Assembly: GCA_045595395.1 (NCBI GenBank)
Contig: JAZOAH010000021.1
Coordinates: forward strand, 1 to 64,000
DNA length: 64,000 nt
Reading direction: 5' to 3'
Source: CAKSHC01 sp045595395
GTDB taxonomy: Bacteria; Bacillota; Clostridia; Oscillospirales; UMGS1783
Of the stretch, positions 41,087 through 49,027 are shown in pieces. Below the pieces are notes generated by a model, which saw only the letters and a list, made by a program, of their open reading frames with translations, had not been told where the DNA came from and did not search any database. The number at the start of each line of letters is the position of its first letter. Positions within the stretch are counted from its first letter, which is position 1. The position numbers were made by a program, and so were the translations under genes.

Positions 41087-42025
41087 ATGGAGAGTTTACT
41101 CTTATCGGTCGAGGCGGTAGCCCCCATCTTTTTGCTGATGCTGCTGGGCTACGGACTCAAGCAGGTCAACATCGCCACCAAGGAACACTTTGATGCTATC
41201 AACAAACTGATCTTCAAAATTTTCCTACCCATTCTTCTCTTCTATAATATATACAAGACCGACCTGAGCCTGGTCTTCGATCCCAAACTCATCCTCTTTA
41301 CCGTGATCGGAGTGCTGCTGGTCTTTGCCGTTGGCTACGGGCTGGTCTTCCTGCTGACCAAGGATAACGCCAAACGGGGCGTGATGCTGCAGGGCTTCTT
41401 CCGCTCCAATTTCGCCATATTGGGCATTCCGCTGGTCAATTACATCTGCGGCGATACGGCCGGCGGCCTGTCCTCGCTGATGGTAGCCATTGTCGTCCCT
41501 CTCTTCAACATCCTGGCCGTCATCACTCTGGAGCGTTTCCGGGACGGCAAGGTGGAGCTTGGCAAACTGCTCAAAGGCATCATCACCAATCCGCTGGTCA
41601 TCGGCTGCGTGGTGGGCGCTCTGTTTTTGCTGCTGGACATTCCGCTACCCTCCTTCCTGGAAACGGCAGTAAGTGACGCCGCCTCCATCGCCTCGCCGCT
41701 GGCCATCGTGGTGCTGGGCGCCAGCTTCCGGTTCTCCGACATCAAGGGCAACCTCAAGGAACTGCTGGTCACCGTAGGAACTCGGCTGCTGATCGTGCCG
41801 GCCCTGGCCATCACCGCCGCCGTGCTGCTTGGCTTCCGAGGCGAAGCGCTGATCTGCCTGATGGTGATATTCGGCGCACCGACCGCCGTGTCCTCCTTTT
41901 CCATGGCCCAGCAGATGGGCGGCGACGAAAAACTGGCGGCGCAGATCGTCGTCTTTTCCTCCGTCCTGTGTCTGCTCACCCTCTTCGGCTGGATCTTCCT
42001 GCTCGGTTCTTTGGGACTATTCTAA
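41087..42025 (+). CDS. AEC family transporter (auxin-efflux-carrier-like)
   Basis: 312 residues with ten predicted membrane helices and a central polar loop, as in the AEC/PIN-like carriers. Family motifs include IFLPILLFYNIYKTDLS and the C-terminal FGAPTAVSSFSMAQQMGGDEKLAAQIV. Bacterial members move organic acids such as malate or malonate; the substrate cannot be read here. Monocistronic between its own promoter and terminator. Confidence 0.88.
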   Translation: MESLLLSVEAVAPIFLLMLLGYGLKQVNIATKEHFDAINKLIFKIFLPILLFYNIYKTDLSLVFDPKLILFTVIGVLLVFAVGYGLVFLLTKDNAKRGVMLQGFFRSNFAILGIPLVNYICGDTAGGLSSLMVAIVVPLFNILAVITLERFRDGKVELGKLLKGIITNPLVIGCVVGALFLLLDIPLPSFLETAVSDAASIASPLAIVVLGASFRFSDIKGNLKELLVTVGTRLLIVPALAITAAVLLGFRGEALICLMVIFGAPTAVSSFSMAQQMGGDEKLAAQIVVFSSVLCLLTLFGWIFLLGSLGLF

Positions 42026-42027
42026 AA

Positions 42028-42060
42028 AATAAGAGCCTATCCTGCGATAGGCTCTTTTGT
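42028..42060. terminator. bidirectional terminator between AEC and ECF genes
   Basis: AAGAGCCTATC/GATAGGCTCTT stem with a CTGC loop; A run before and T run after. Confidence 0.9.
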
Positions 42061-42552
42061 TTTGTTCAAAATGGCGATCAGCGGACAGATGAGCAGTCCA
42101 CCGATCAGATTGCCAACCCCGTGGATGACATCAAAGGGCAATCCCGCCACGATCCAGGCCAGCATTTGCTTGATATTCAGCCCGAACAGCAATGCCTGCG
42201 ACGGCGCATAAAGCACGCCGAACGACAGACCGTGCAACCCGCACACCGCCATATAGACAATGGGCGCCAGCCATTTGGGCATTTGTTTGGGCAGTAGCAT
42301 GACCGCACCCCACAGCACCGTCCACACATACAGATAGGGCACCCACCACAGGGCAAACCCGGCAAACAGACCGGTCAGCATCACATACACATACAGCGGA
42401 TAGAGCGCCTTTTGCCGATAGACCACCGTTGCGGCAATCAGAAACATACCGATCAGATGGATATTCGGCAGCCATTCCATAGCCAGATCGGAGATAAACA
42501 TAAGCGCACCCAACACGCCGAAAATAGCGATCTCTCTTACCGTCGGCTTCAT
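42037..42552 (-). CDS. ECF transporter S component (probable cobalamin/corrinoid)
   Basis: 171 residues with six hydrophobic segments and the S-component style KPTVREIAIFGVLGALMFISDLAME opening. Its ATG overlaps the DUF4430 stop (ATGA). The upstream cobalamin riboswitch and the DUF4430 lipoprotein partner indicate uptake of cobalamin or a related corrinoid; this is inferred from regulation. The shared ECF ATPases are not in the window. Confidence 0.85.
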   Translation of the reverse strand: MKPTVREIAIFGVLGALMFISDLAMEWLPNIHLIGMFLIAATVVYRQKALYPLYVYVMLTGLFAGFALWWVPYLYVWTVLWGAVMLLPKQMPKWLAPIVYMAVCGLHGLSFGVLYAPSQALLFGLNIKQMLAWIVAGLPFDVIHGVGNLIGGLLICPLIAILNKTKEPIAG

Positions 42553-42980
42553 TTGTCGGCCTTAAAGGAATAGGTAGTGTCGGCCTCGATCTCGGTCTGA
42601 TCGACCCCGCTCATGGCATATTCGCCGTTGACATAGAAGGCCCAATACATGCCGTCGCTGTCAAAATCAAGCGCGATACCGTCAACCGTCTTGACATACA
42701 GGCCATACGGCCCCTCTTCGCCTTGGATCAGCCCTAATTCCAATAGGGCTTCACCCACCGTCGGTTTGTCGGTATGGATCTCATAGGCCCTTTCTTTCCC
42801 GTCGGCGTCGATGACGGTGAAGGGAAATACCGTCTGTCCCTCTCCCATGACTGTAGCTGCGCTCGGCTGGCTCGGCAATTCCGAGGAACTGTTGTCACTG
42901 CAACCGGTAAGCGCTATGGCCGCACATAGCATCAAAGAAAGGAGCAGTGACAGAATCTTTTTGACTTCTGTCTGTTTCAT
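42549..42980 (-). CDS. DUF4430 lipoprotein, cobalamin-regulated
   Basis: 143 residues from ATG 42980 with AAGGAG upstream; the longer frame runs into the riboswitch. A lipoprotein signal ends in LTGC, followed by a serine-rich spacer and one DUF4430 domain (TVGEALLELGLI, MYWAFYVNGEYAMSGVDQ). DUF4430 is found in cobalamin-binding proteins such as transcobalamin and in cobalamin-regulated operons. It may capture corrinoids at the cell surface for the ECF component encoded next. Confidence 0.88.
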   Translation of the reverse strand: MKQTEVKKILSLLLSLMLCAAIALTGCSDNSSSELPSQPSAATVMGEGQTVFPFTVIDADGKERAYEIHTDKPTVGEALLELGLIQGEEGPYGLYVKTVDGIALDFDSDGMYWAFYVNGEYAMSGVDQTEIEADTTYSFKADK

Positions 42981-43039
42981 AGGTTTTCTCCTTAATTTAT
43001 ATTTCCCCAAAGCCGGCACTCGCGGCATAAGCGGGGCAA

Positions 43040-43196
43040 CCGAACGGCGGATATTTCGACTGCGGTGCATCGGCGTTCGCCTTCTCGGTTTCCCAATGGC
43101 CTGTCCCGGATTGCGGCATCCGGCAAGAACGCAGACAAATCACACCTCACGGCGACGGGCTCGTGCAGGATTCTCACCTGCTTCCCCGGCGTTCGG
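43040..43196 (-). ncRNA. cobalamin riboswitch
   Basis: The minus-strand leader has the hallmark core GGGAAGCAGGTGAGAATCC, TGCACGAGCCCGTCGCCGTGA and AGGCCATTGGGAAACCGAGAAGGCG, in the right order. The closing P1 stem is CCGAAC/GTTCGG (43191-43196 with 43040-43045). It lies 60 nt before the DUF4430 start, so it controls the DUF4430-ECF operon, reducing expression when cobalamin is plentiful. Confidence 0.94.
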
Positions 43197-43207
43197 TCAT
43201 TTACTTG

Positions 43208-43825
43208 TTATTCGCCGATGATCAGTTCTTTGGCGTAGGGCAATTTCTCAATATCGGCACATAGTACATGCCACTCGGAAAGCTTATGATTTTTGCGGGC
43301 ATGATAGATGTTGATGAGATTTTCATAATTCATGGTCACGGTACGCATCTGATTATAGGACGAGGGCAAAAATTGGATCATGTCGATCCACAGCGCCTTG
43401 TCCTTGGTTTCATTATAGCGAACACGCAGCTCTTCCAGATAGGCGATAACGGCATCAAACTGCTTGCGGGTGGCATCGGTCATACGCTCGCAGGAAAAAT
43501 CGTCGGCCGTAAAGGGGGCGGCGTGGATCTTGTGCATGGTCGAGGTGGAGTTGGCCACCGTGCCCACCTTATAGGTGTCAAATTCCTTCCACCAATACAT
43601 GGGCGCCGTAATGTCCATGCTCACAAAGATCTGACGCAGATATTTGCGGTGATCCGAGCCGGCGTTACGCAGACGCTTGGCCAGGTCAAGGTCATTCGGG
43701 CCGAGGACAAAATTGCCCTGCTCATCATACGAGCTGTCCGAGCGGGCCCAGCTGTTGAGGGGGTTGCGTGCGCCGCGCATGGCATTTTCAAAATTCATAA
43801 CGGAAATGCGTTCTGTTTTAAGCAT
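43208..43825 (-). CDS. conserved hypothetical protein
   Basis: 205 residues from ATG 43825 with AAAGGAG upstream; the longer frame enters the neighbouring promoter. The protein is soluble and helical with many aromatic residues. Notable segments are NFENAMRGARNPLNSW, SDHRKYLRQIFVSMDITAP, MYWWKEFDTYKVGTVANSTSTMH and a C-terminal YHARKNHKLSEWH. The order loosely recalls flavin-dependent thymidylate synthase (ThyX) with an altered active-site motif, but this is weak. I do not assign a function. Confidence 0.75.
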   Translation of the reverse strand: MLKTERISVMNFENAMRGARNPLNSWARSDSSYDEQGNFVLGPNDLDLAKRLRNAGSDHRKYLRQIFVSMDITAPMYWWKEFDTYKVGTVANSTSTMHKIHAAPFTADDFSCERMTDATRKQFDAVIAYLEELRVRYNETKDKALWIDMIQFLPSSYNQMRTVTMNYENLINIYHARKNHKLSEWHVLCADIEKLPYAKELIIGE

Positions 43826-43928
43826 ACGATCAACTCCTTTCTTATAGTGTATCATATTTTTCGCTTTTTTCAAGTGCGAGCATAAAACTTTACCAATTCG
43901 TCCATAATGAAGACGGAGGTAAATGCAA

Positions 43929-44609
43929 ATGAGTAGATTTTCTTCAAGCACCAATGACAAAAAACACGCCCGCGACCGTCTGATCTTCGGCCTGTCCTGC
44001 CTGTTCTGCCTGCTGCTGGTGGTATTGGCCATCTATTTCTCGGTCGCCCGCTACAACCAACGGCAAGCCGAAAATGCGGCCCAGATCCAAAGCGAACAAA
44101 GCAGCGAGCTGCCCATCGTCAACCAGCCCTCAACACCCTCGTCCTCGCAGAGCCAATCGTCTGAGCCCCAGCCCCAGCCCGAGCCTGAACCCGAACCCGA
44201 GCCTGTCATCTACATGACGCCGCTGGCCGGCGCATTGGGTATGGAATATTCGGATGACGCCCTGGTCTTTTCCGAAACGATGGATGACTGGCGCAGCCAC
44301 ACCGGCGTCGATTTCCTGGCCAAGGTCGGCGACACCGTCTGCGCCATCGGCGATGGCATGGTCACCGATTTCTATTACGATGAACTGACCGGTCACACCA
44401 TGGAGATCACCCATCCCGACGGCTGCATCTCGGTCTACTGCGGCCTGGGCGAGACCGTCTTTGCCGAGACCGGGCAGACGGTGCTGGCCGGTGATGTCAT
44501 CGGTACCGTCGGCGGCGATATCCCCTTCGAATCGGCTGACGAGCCCCACCTGCATCTGGAGGTCATCCAGCACGGAAAACGCATCGACCCGCTCTCTCTG
44601 ATCGGCTAA
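43929..44609 (+). CDS. M23 metallopeptidase, SpoIIQ-like
   Basis: About 226 residues from ATG 43929; ATG 43923 is only 2 nt from GGAGG, so the third codon is preferred. One N-terminal transmembrane helix (about 22-40) and a long Gln/Ser/Pro/Glu linker precede a LytM domain. The zinc ligands appear intact: H and D in SHTGVDF and the second pair in PHLHLEV. In Clostridia, SpoIIQ is the forespore partner of SpoIIIAH and keeps zinc ligands, unlike the Bacillus form. The nearby spoIID supports a sporulation role. Confidence 0.82.
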   Translation: MSRFSSSTNDKKHARDRLIFGLSCLFCLLLVVLAIYFSVARYNQRQAENAAQIQSEQSSELPIVNQPSTPSSSQSQSSEPQPQPEPEPEPEPVIYMTPLAGALGMEYSDDALVFSETMDDWRSHTGVDFLAKVGDTVCAIGDGMVTDFYYDELTGHTMEITHPDGCISVYCGLGETVFAETGQTVLAGDVIGTVGGDIPFESADEPHLHLEVIQHGKRIDPLSLIG

Positions 44610-44610
44610 A

Positions 44611-44646
44611 AACAAAAGCAACAGTGAAATATCTGTTGCTTTTGTT
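44611..44646 (+). terminator. terminator after the SpoIIQ-like gene
   Basis: CAAAAGCAACAG/CTGTTGCTTTTG stem with a TGAAATAT loop and TTTTG at the end. Confidence 0.85.
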
Positions 44647-44714
44647 GGTTTTCCAACATACAAGTGCCATTTTTTAGGATATACTGTCCTCAGAAAGATG
44701 AAGGAGGAGATCCC

Positions 44715-46505
44715 ATGACCATCACCGACACCATTCAATATATTGGCGTCAATGACCATCAGGTTGATCTTTTTGAAGGACAATATATCGTACCCAACGG
44801 CATAGCCTACAATTCTTATGCCATCCTCGATGACAAGATCGCCATTATGGATACCGTTGATGCCAATTTCACCCATGAGTGGCTGGACAATATTCAAAAT
44901 GCGCTGGGCGGACGCAAGCCCGATTACCTGATCATTCAGCACATGGAGCCCGACCACTCGGCCAATATCGTTAATTTCCTCAAGGCCTATCCCGATACCA
45001 CCATTGTGTCCTCGGCCAAGGCCTTTGCCATGATGCAGCACTTTTTCGGCACCGAGTTTACCGACAAGCGCCTGGTGGTCGGTGAGGGCGACACCCTCGA
45101 TCTCGGTTACCACAAACTGACCTTTGTCACTGCGCCCATGGTGCACTGGCCGGAGGTCATCGTGACCTACGACAGCACCGACAAGGTGCTCTTCTCGGCC
45201 GACGGTTTCGGCAAGTTCGGAGCGCTGGATGTGGAGGAGGACTGGGCCTGCGAGGCTCGCCGCTACTACATCGGCATCGTCGGCAAGTACGGTGCACAGG
45301 TGCAGGCGCTGCTGAAAAAGGCGGCCGGGCTGGATATCGAGATCATCTGCCCGTTGCACGGCCCGATCCTCAAAGAAAATCTCGGCTATTATTTAGATAA
45401 GTACAACACCTGGTCGAGCTACCAGCCCGAGGAAGAGGGCATCGTCATTGCCTACACTTCCGTCTACGGCAACACCAAAAAGGCGGTGCTAGCTCTGGCC
45501 GAAAAGCTTAAAGCCAACGGCTGCCCCAAGGTGGTCGTCAATGACCTGGCTCGTTGCGACATGGCCGAGGCGGTGGAGGATGCCTTCCGTTACAGCAAAC
45601 TGGTGCTGGCCACCACCACCTACAATGCCGACATCTTCCCCTTCATGCGCCAATTCATCGACCATCTGACCGAGCGCAACTTCCAAAACCGCACCGTAGC
45701 CCTGATCGAGAACGGCTCTTGGGCGCCCCTGGCCGCCAAGGTCATGCGTGGTATGCTGGAAAAGAGCAAGAATCTCACCTTTACCGACACCACCGTGCGC
45801 ATCCTCTCGGCTGCGAATGAGGAGAGCAACGCCCAGATCGAGGCGCTGGTGAATGAACTGTGCAAGGACTATTTGGCTCAGCAGGACGCCACCGCCAACA
45901 AAAACGATCTGACCGCCCTGTTTCACATCGGCTACGGCCTGTATGTCGTCACCTCCAACGACGGCAAGAAGGACAACGGCCTGATCGTCAACACCGTTAC
46001 TCAGGTCACCAGCACCCCCAATCGCATCGCCGTGACCATCAATAAGGAAAACTATTCCCATCACATCATCAAGAAGACCGGCAAGATGAACATCAACTGC
46101 CTGACCGTCGATGCCCCCTTTAAGGTCTTTGAGGCTTTCGGCTTCCAAAGCGGCCGCAGCGTCGATAAGTTTGCCGACTGTACCCCCCTTCGCAGCGATA
46201 ACGGGCTGGTCTTCCTGCCCCGCTACATCAATTCCTTTATGTCCCTTAAGGTGGAGCAGTATGTCGACCTGGACACCCACGGCATGTTTATCTGCTCGAT
46301 CACCGAGTCGAGGGTCCTGTCTGAGCGTGAGACCATGACCTACACCTACTATCAGAACAACGTCAAGCCCAAGCCCGAGACCGATGGCAAAAAGGGCTAT
46401 GTATGCAAGATCTGCGGCTATGTCCATGAGGGCGACAAGTTGCCCGACGACTTTATCTGCCCGCTGTGCAAGCACGGTGCGGCCGACTTTGAAAAAATAC
46501 AATAA
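44715..46505 (+). CDS. four-domain flavodiiron protein (diiron-flavodoxin-flavin reductase-rubredoxin)
   Basis: 596 residues from ATG 44715 after AAGGAGG. The order is: metallo-beta-lactamase-like diiron domain (HMEPDHSAN, about 80; about 1-245), flavodoxin (AYTSVYGNTKKAV, about 255-395), a flavin-reductase-like domain (about 415-555), and a C-terminal rubredoxin (CKICGYVHEG...CPLCKHG). Flavodiiron proteins reduce oxygen or NO to water or N2O. Fusing a reductase and rubredoxin makes a self-contained electron path from NAD(P)H, as in some anaerobes. It is probably the main oxygen-scavenging enzyme. Confidence 0.93.
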   Translation: MTITDTIQYIGVNDHQVDLFEGQYIVPNGIAYNSYAILDDKIAIMDTVDANFTHEWLDNIQNALGGRKPDYLIIQHMEPDHSANIVNFLKAYPDTTIVSSAKAFAMMQHFFGTEFTDKRLVVGEGDTLDLGYHKLTFVTAPMVHWPEVIVTYDSTDKVLFSADGFGKFGALDVEEDWACEARRYYIGIVGKYGAQVQALLKKAAGLDIEIICPLHGPILKENLGYYLDKYNTWSSYQPEEEGIVIAYTSVYGNTKKAVLALAEKLKANGCPKVVVNDLARCDMAEAVEDAFRYSKLVLATTTYNADIFPFMRQFIDHLTERNFQNRTVALIENGSWAPLAAKVMRGMLEKSKNLTFTDTTVRILSAANEESNAQIEALVNELCKDYLAQQDATANKNDLTALFHIGYGLYVVTSNDGKKDNGLIVNTVTQVTSTPNRIAVTINKENYSHHIIKKTGKMNINCLTVDAPFKVFEAFGFQSGRSVDKFADCTPLRSDNGLVFLPRYINSFMSLKVEQYVDLDTHGMFICSITESRVLSERETMTYTYYQNNVKPKPETDGKKGYVCKICGYVHEGDKLPDDFICPLCKHGAADFEKIQ

Positions 46506-46519
46506 AAAGGAGATATATT

Positions 46520-46654
46520 ATGAAGTACATTTGCGATGTTTGCGCCTACGAGTATGACGAGGCGGCCGAGGGCGTAGCCTTTGCCGACCTGCCCGACGAT
46601 TACGAGTGCCCCCTGTGCGGGGTGGGCAAGGATCAGTTCTCCCCGGCCGAATAA
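46520..46654 (+). CDS. rubredoxin
   Basis: 44 residues starting MKYICDVCAYEYDEA and ending DQFSPAE. The two CxxC iron-ligand pairs are CDVC and CPLC, giving the rubredoxin [Fe(SCys)4] site. AAGGAG lies upstream and the gene is 14 bp after the flavodiiron stop, so the small electron carrier is co-transcribed with it and may also feed it electrons. It is shorter than classic rubredoxins (about 52 residues). Confidence 0.92.
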   Translation: MKYICDVCAYEYDEAAEGVAFADLPDDYECPLCGVGKDQFSPAE

Positions 46655-46668
46655 GACAAAAGCAGCAA

Positions 46669-46705
46669 GAACCCCCGTCCATTACAATTGAATGGGCGGG
46701 GGTTC
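46669..46705. terminator. strong hairpin between rubredoxin and Fic genes
   Basis: GAACCCCCGTCCATT/AATGGGCGGGGGTTC, about 15 pairs around a 7-nt loop. No strong T run follows on either strand, so it may be an inefficient or atypical terminator. Confidence 0.6.
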
Positions 46706-46710
46706 CGGCA

Positions 46711-47763
46711 TTATTCTATATTCACTTTCCAATAACCAAAGCGTTTGCCGTTTACTCGTTCGATATATTTCTTTGCTTCTAACGAAGCGGTAATACGTTT
46801 AACAGTCCGATCGGATTTGCCGATCTGTTCGCTTATTTTCTTTTGTGTCAACTTGCCGTCTTTTTTTAGTAGAGTCAAAACTTGCATTTCATCTAAAGTG
46901 ACATCCAACGTGCCATTTGTCATTTTGGTTTGGCACTTTGGAGCGGATAATGAGCCACTAATGTGCATATCACGGTTTTTAAGGGGATTTTCCTCACCAA
47001 GCAGCAGATTTCTTAAAAACAGTTCCAGATACTCCGTGGTTTCGTGAACGCCTTTTTTTAGGTTAGTGTAGTTTGCCCTGACAAGTGCATTTCTGAAATA
47101 CCAAGCGTTTTCAGCAAAAATATCATTCGTAACATCAAAGCCTAGTGTGCGAAGATATTTAATAAAGAAAACTGCGGTTGCTCTGGTGTTACCTTCAGAA
47201 AAAACATGAATTTGCCAAAGGCGAGAAACAAACCCTGCTAAATGCTTGATGATTTCATCCATGGAAAGATTTTTATAAGAAAATTCTTTTTCAACCGAAA
47301 AATCATAGTCCAAGGTTGCCCTAAGATCCAAAGCGCCACCATACATAACGGTATCACCATCTAGAACCCATTCGTTTTTGGTAATATTATAATCTCTGAT
47401 TTTACCGGCGTGTTTGTAGATACCTTTAAATAATTGCGAATGGATCGAAATATACTGTGCCGGAGAAAAAACAAAGGATTTTTCGGATAACAGCTGCGCA
47501 ATGCGAACCGAAACCTTGTCAGCTTCTTCGGTTCTGTCCGTTCCGGTATGTGCAATATTTTCTTGATAATAACTGTGAATTAAATGATTGGCTTCTTCAA
47601 AGGTAATATCCCCATCAATACTCTTTTTAGCGGTTTCAATCAAGTATTCACTTGTATTAAGTCCATCAACCGCTTGAAGACCGATTGCCGTATGCCAAGC
47701 ATACCCTTTTTCCTTTTTCTGCGGTTCCTTTTCACGCAAATATTCTTCAAAAATATCGTTCAC
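46711..47763 (-). CDS. Fic-domain protein with N-terminal VbhA-like segment and C-terminal wHTH
   Basis: 350 residues from GTG 47763 with GAGGTG upstream. Residues about 25-66 (AIGLQAVDGLNTSEYL...IDGDITFEEA) resemble the VbhA-type inhibitory domain fused to some Fic enzymes. The Fic core (about 100-250) has the motif HVFSEGNTRA (186-195) instead of HPFxxGNGR; the catalytic His and the GN-R elements remain. The last 65 residues form a winged helix (TLLKKDGKLTQKKISEQIGKSDRTVKR). Fic enzymes transfer AMP or other groups to proteins. The promoter lies inside a perfect 20-bp palindrome, suggesting self-regulation. Confidence 0.87.
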   Translation of the reverse strand: MNDIFEEYLREKEPQKKEKGYAWHTAIGLQAVDGLNTSEYLIETAKKSIDGDITFEEANHLIHSYYQENIAHTGTDRTEEADKVSVRIAQLLSEKSFVFSPAQYISIHSQLFKGIYKHAGKIRDYNITKNEWVLDGDTVMYGGALDLRATLDYDFSVEKEFSYKNLSMDEIIKHLAGFVSRLWQIHVFSEGNTRATAVFFIKYLRTLGFDVTNDIFAENAWYFRNALVRANYTNLKKGVHETTEYLELFLRNLLLGEENPLKNRDMHISGSLSAPKCQTKMTNGTLDVTLDEMQVLTLLKKDGKLTQKKISEQIGKSDRTVKRITASLEAKKYIERVNGKRFGYWKVNIE

Positions 47764-47780
47764 AGTCTCACCTCATTTTG

Positions 47781-47818
47781 TATGATATAATTATATCATA
47801 TATACACAGAAATAGCAA
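47781..47818 (-). promoter_or_regulatory. Fic promoter embedded in a perfect 20-bp palindrome
   Basis: The palindrome TATGATATAATTATATCATA (47781-47800) contains the -10 TATAAT (47790-47795). The -35 TTGCTA (47813-47818) is 17 nt upstream. The symmetrical site over the -10 is an ideal repressor operator; the wHTH of the Fic protein or the XRE proteins next door are candidates. Confidence 0.72.
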
Positions 47819-47867
47819 ATTTTCTTCATACGACTCTTATCAATCCACACAATTACGGAATAGTAAA

Positions 47868-47892
47868 AGCAGCAAGGAAAATTCCTTGCTGC
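47868..47892 (-). terminator. terminator after the XRE pair
   Basis: AGCAGCAAGGAA/TTCCTTGCTGCT, directly after the stop, followed by TTTTACT on the minus strand. Confidence 0.8.
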
Positions 47893-48108
47893 TTACTTTT
47901 TTGGATATGGTTTGGGGTCATCGGTCAAGCTGAGTATATAATCGGTCGATGTTTGGAAATAGACCGCTAGTTTCATAAGCGCATCTATTGGGATCTGACG
48001 CTGGCCGTTCTCGTATTGTGAATAGGTGTTCTGTTTAATATGCAGATACTCTGCCAATTCGATCTGCTTGATATCACGGTCTTCCCGCATATCTTTGAGC
48101 CGCATCAT
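47893..48108 (-). CDS. XRE-family transcriptional regulator (short)
   Basis: 71 residues that are almost entirely a Cro/CI helix-turn-helix (IKQIELAEYLHIKQNTYSQYENGQRQIPIDALMKLAVYFQTSTDYIL). Its ATG overlaps the stop of the upstream XRE gene (ATGA), so the two regulators are made together. Targets are unknown; the Fic gene with its palindromic promoter is the closest downstream candidate. Confidence 0.88.
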   Translation of the reverse strand: MMRLKDMREDRDIKQIELAEYLHIKQNTYSQYENGQRQIPIDALMKLAVYFQTSTDYILSLTDDPKPYPKK

Positions 48109-48422
48109 GAATTTTGAGCTTTTAATCTTTCGGCCGTACAGATCAACAACTGCAAATCGTTTTCCGACAAACCACAGGCCAAATGATACAGTTTTTGCAC
48201 CAACTGCGGGCTCTGAATACCCTCATCAAAAAACTCTTTCGGTGTTACCCCTAAATATTCGCAGATATACAGAAACTCGCTCATAGATGGCGCAGCTCTG
48301 CCCGAAGAAATACTTTGAATATAACTCTTGCTATGCCCCAGATCTAAACTCATTTTATATTCGGATACATTCTTTTTTACTCGTAAATTCGAGATTCGAT
48401 CTCTGATAAACTGTAAATCCAT
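48105..48422 (-). CDS. XRE-family transcriptional regulator
   Basis: 105 residues from ATG 48422 with AGAGGTG upstream. The N-terminal helix-turn-helix (VSEYKMSLDLGHSKSYIQSISSGRAAPSMSEFLYICEYLGVTPKEFF) is of the CI/XRE type. The helical C-terminal 35 residues may dimerise. Upstream, an AT-rich inverted repeat (ATTATTGTATAATAAT, about 48440-48456) could be its operator. Confidence 0.87.
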   Translation of the reverse strand: MDLQFIRDRISNLRVKKNVSEYKMSLDLGHSKSYIQSISSGRAAPSMSEFLYICEYLGVTPKEFFDEGIQSPQLVQKLYHLACGLSENDLQLLICTAERLKAQNS

Positions 48423-48495
48423 CGCAAACACCTCTTTTTGTATTATTGTATAATAATCAAAGCGGTAAAATTCACGATGTAACTACCGACTATAG

Positions 48496-48524
48496 TTGAA
48501 ACATAATGTTATTAGCGGTATAAT
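48496..48524 (+). promoter_or_regulatory. promoter of the small lipoprotein gene
   Basis: TTGAAA (48496-48501), 17-nt spacer, TATAAT (48519-48524). It is divergent from the XRE gene. Confidence 0.7.
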
Positions 48525-48568
48525 TATAATAAAATTCAAAATTTTATTAGTGTTTTGTGAGGCACACA

Positions 48569-48994
48569 ATGAAAAAAATAATTTTTGTCGGATGTATGTT
48601 TGTTCTGCTCTTGGCGATCCTTGTCGGCTGCGGTAGTACAAGTTCGACTGCAAGTTTCTCTTCGTCCTCTACATACCAATCATATCGCATTAACTACACC
48701 ATCACTTTGATATCTAATAACAGCGTCGGGAATGATTGGGGAACAACGGTTTCCTGCGACGGCGATCCCATTCGCAGCGGAGAAATCATTACTGGTGCAG
48801 TCGGCTCGTACATTACCATACGAGCCAATGTAACAGAGTATGACAGTATTCCTGACAGCGCAAGCGGCTCGCTTCGCCTACGCCTAATAGACGGCACCAG
48901 CGATTCGGTGACTATTTCCGTTAAAGAAAACAGAGGCAAATATGCCGGCAACACAGCCCGATGGAAACTCACTTGTTCAATTAAAGAACAGTAA
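48569..48994 (+). CDS. small lipoprotein of unknown function
   Basis: 141 residues from ATG 48569 with GTGAGG 6-8 nt upstream. A lipoprotein signal ends with the lipobox LVGC near residue 21, followed by a serine-rich linker (STSSTASFSSSSTY) and about 100 residues of predicted beta strands (TITLISNNSVGNDWGTTVSCDGDPI, YITIRANVTEYDSIPDSASG). I recognise no family. It may be a species-specific surface protein; its own promoter and terminator make it monocistronic. Confidence 0.75.
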   Translation: MKKIIFVGCMFVLLLAILVGCGSTSSTASFSSSSTYQSYRINYTITLISNNSVGNDWGTTVSCDGDPIRSGEIITGAVGSYITIRANVTEYDSIPDSASGSLRLRLIDGTSDSVTISVKENRGKYAGNTARWKLTCSIKEQ

Positions 48995-49027
48995 AAAAGC
49001 CGCGAGAAATTTCTCCCGGCTTTTTAT
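48995..49027. terminator. terminator between the lipoprotein gene and cinA
   Basis: AGCCG-CGAGAAATTTCTC-CCGGCT stem-loop with A run and T run. Confidence 0.82.

Noticed and set aside
43208..44032. Extended 274-residue form of the conserved unknown
   Set aside because: The upstream part crosses into the divergent SpoIIQ-like gene, and the ATG at 43825 has a good ribosome site.
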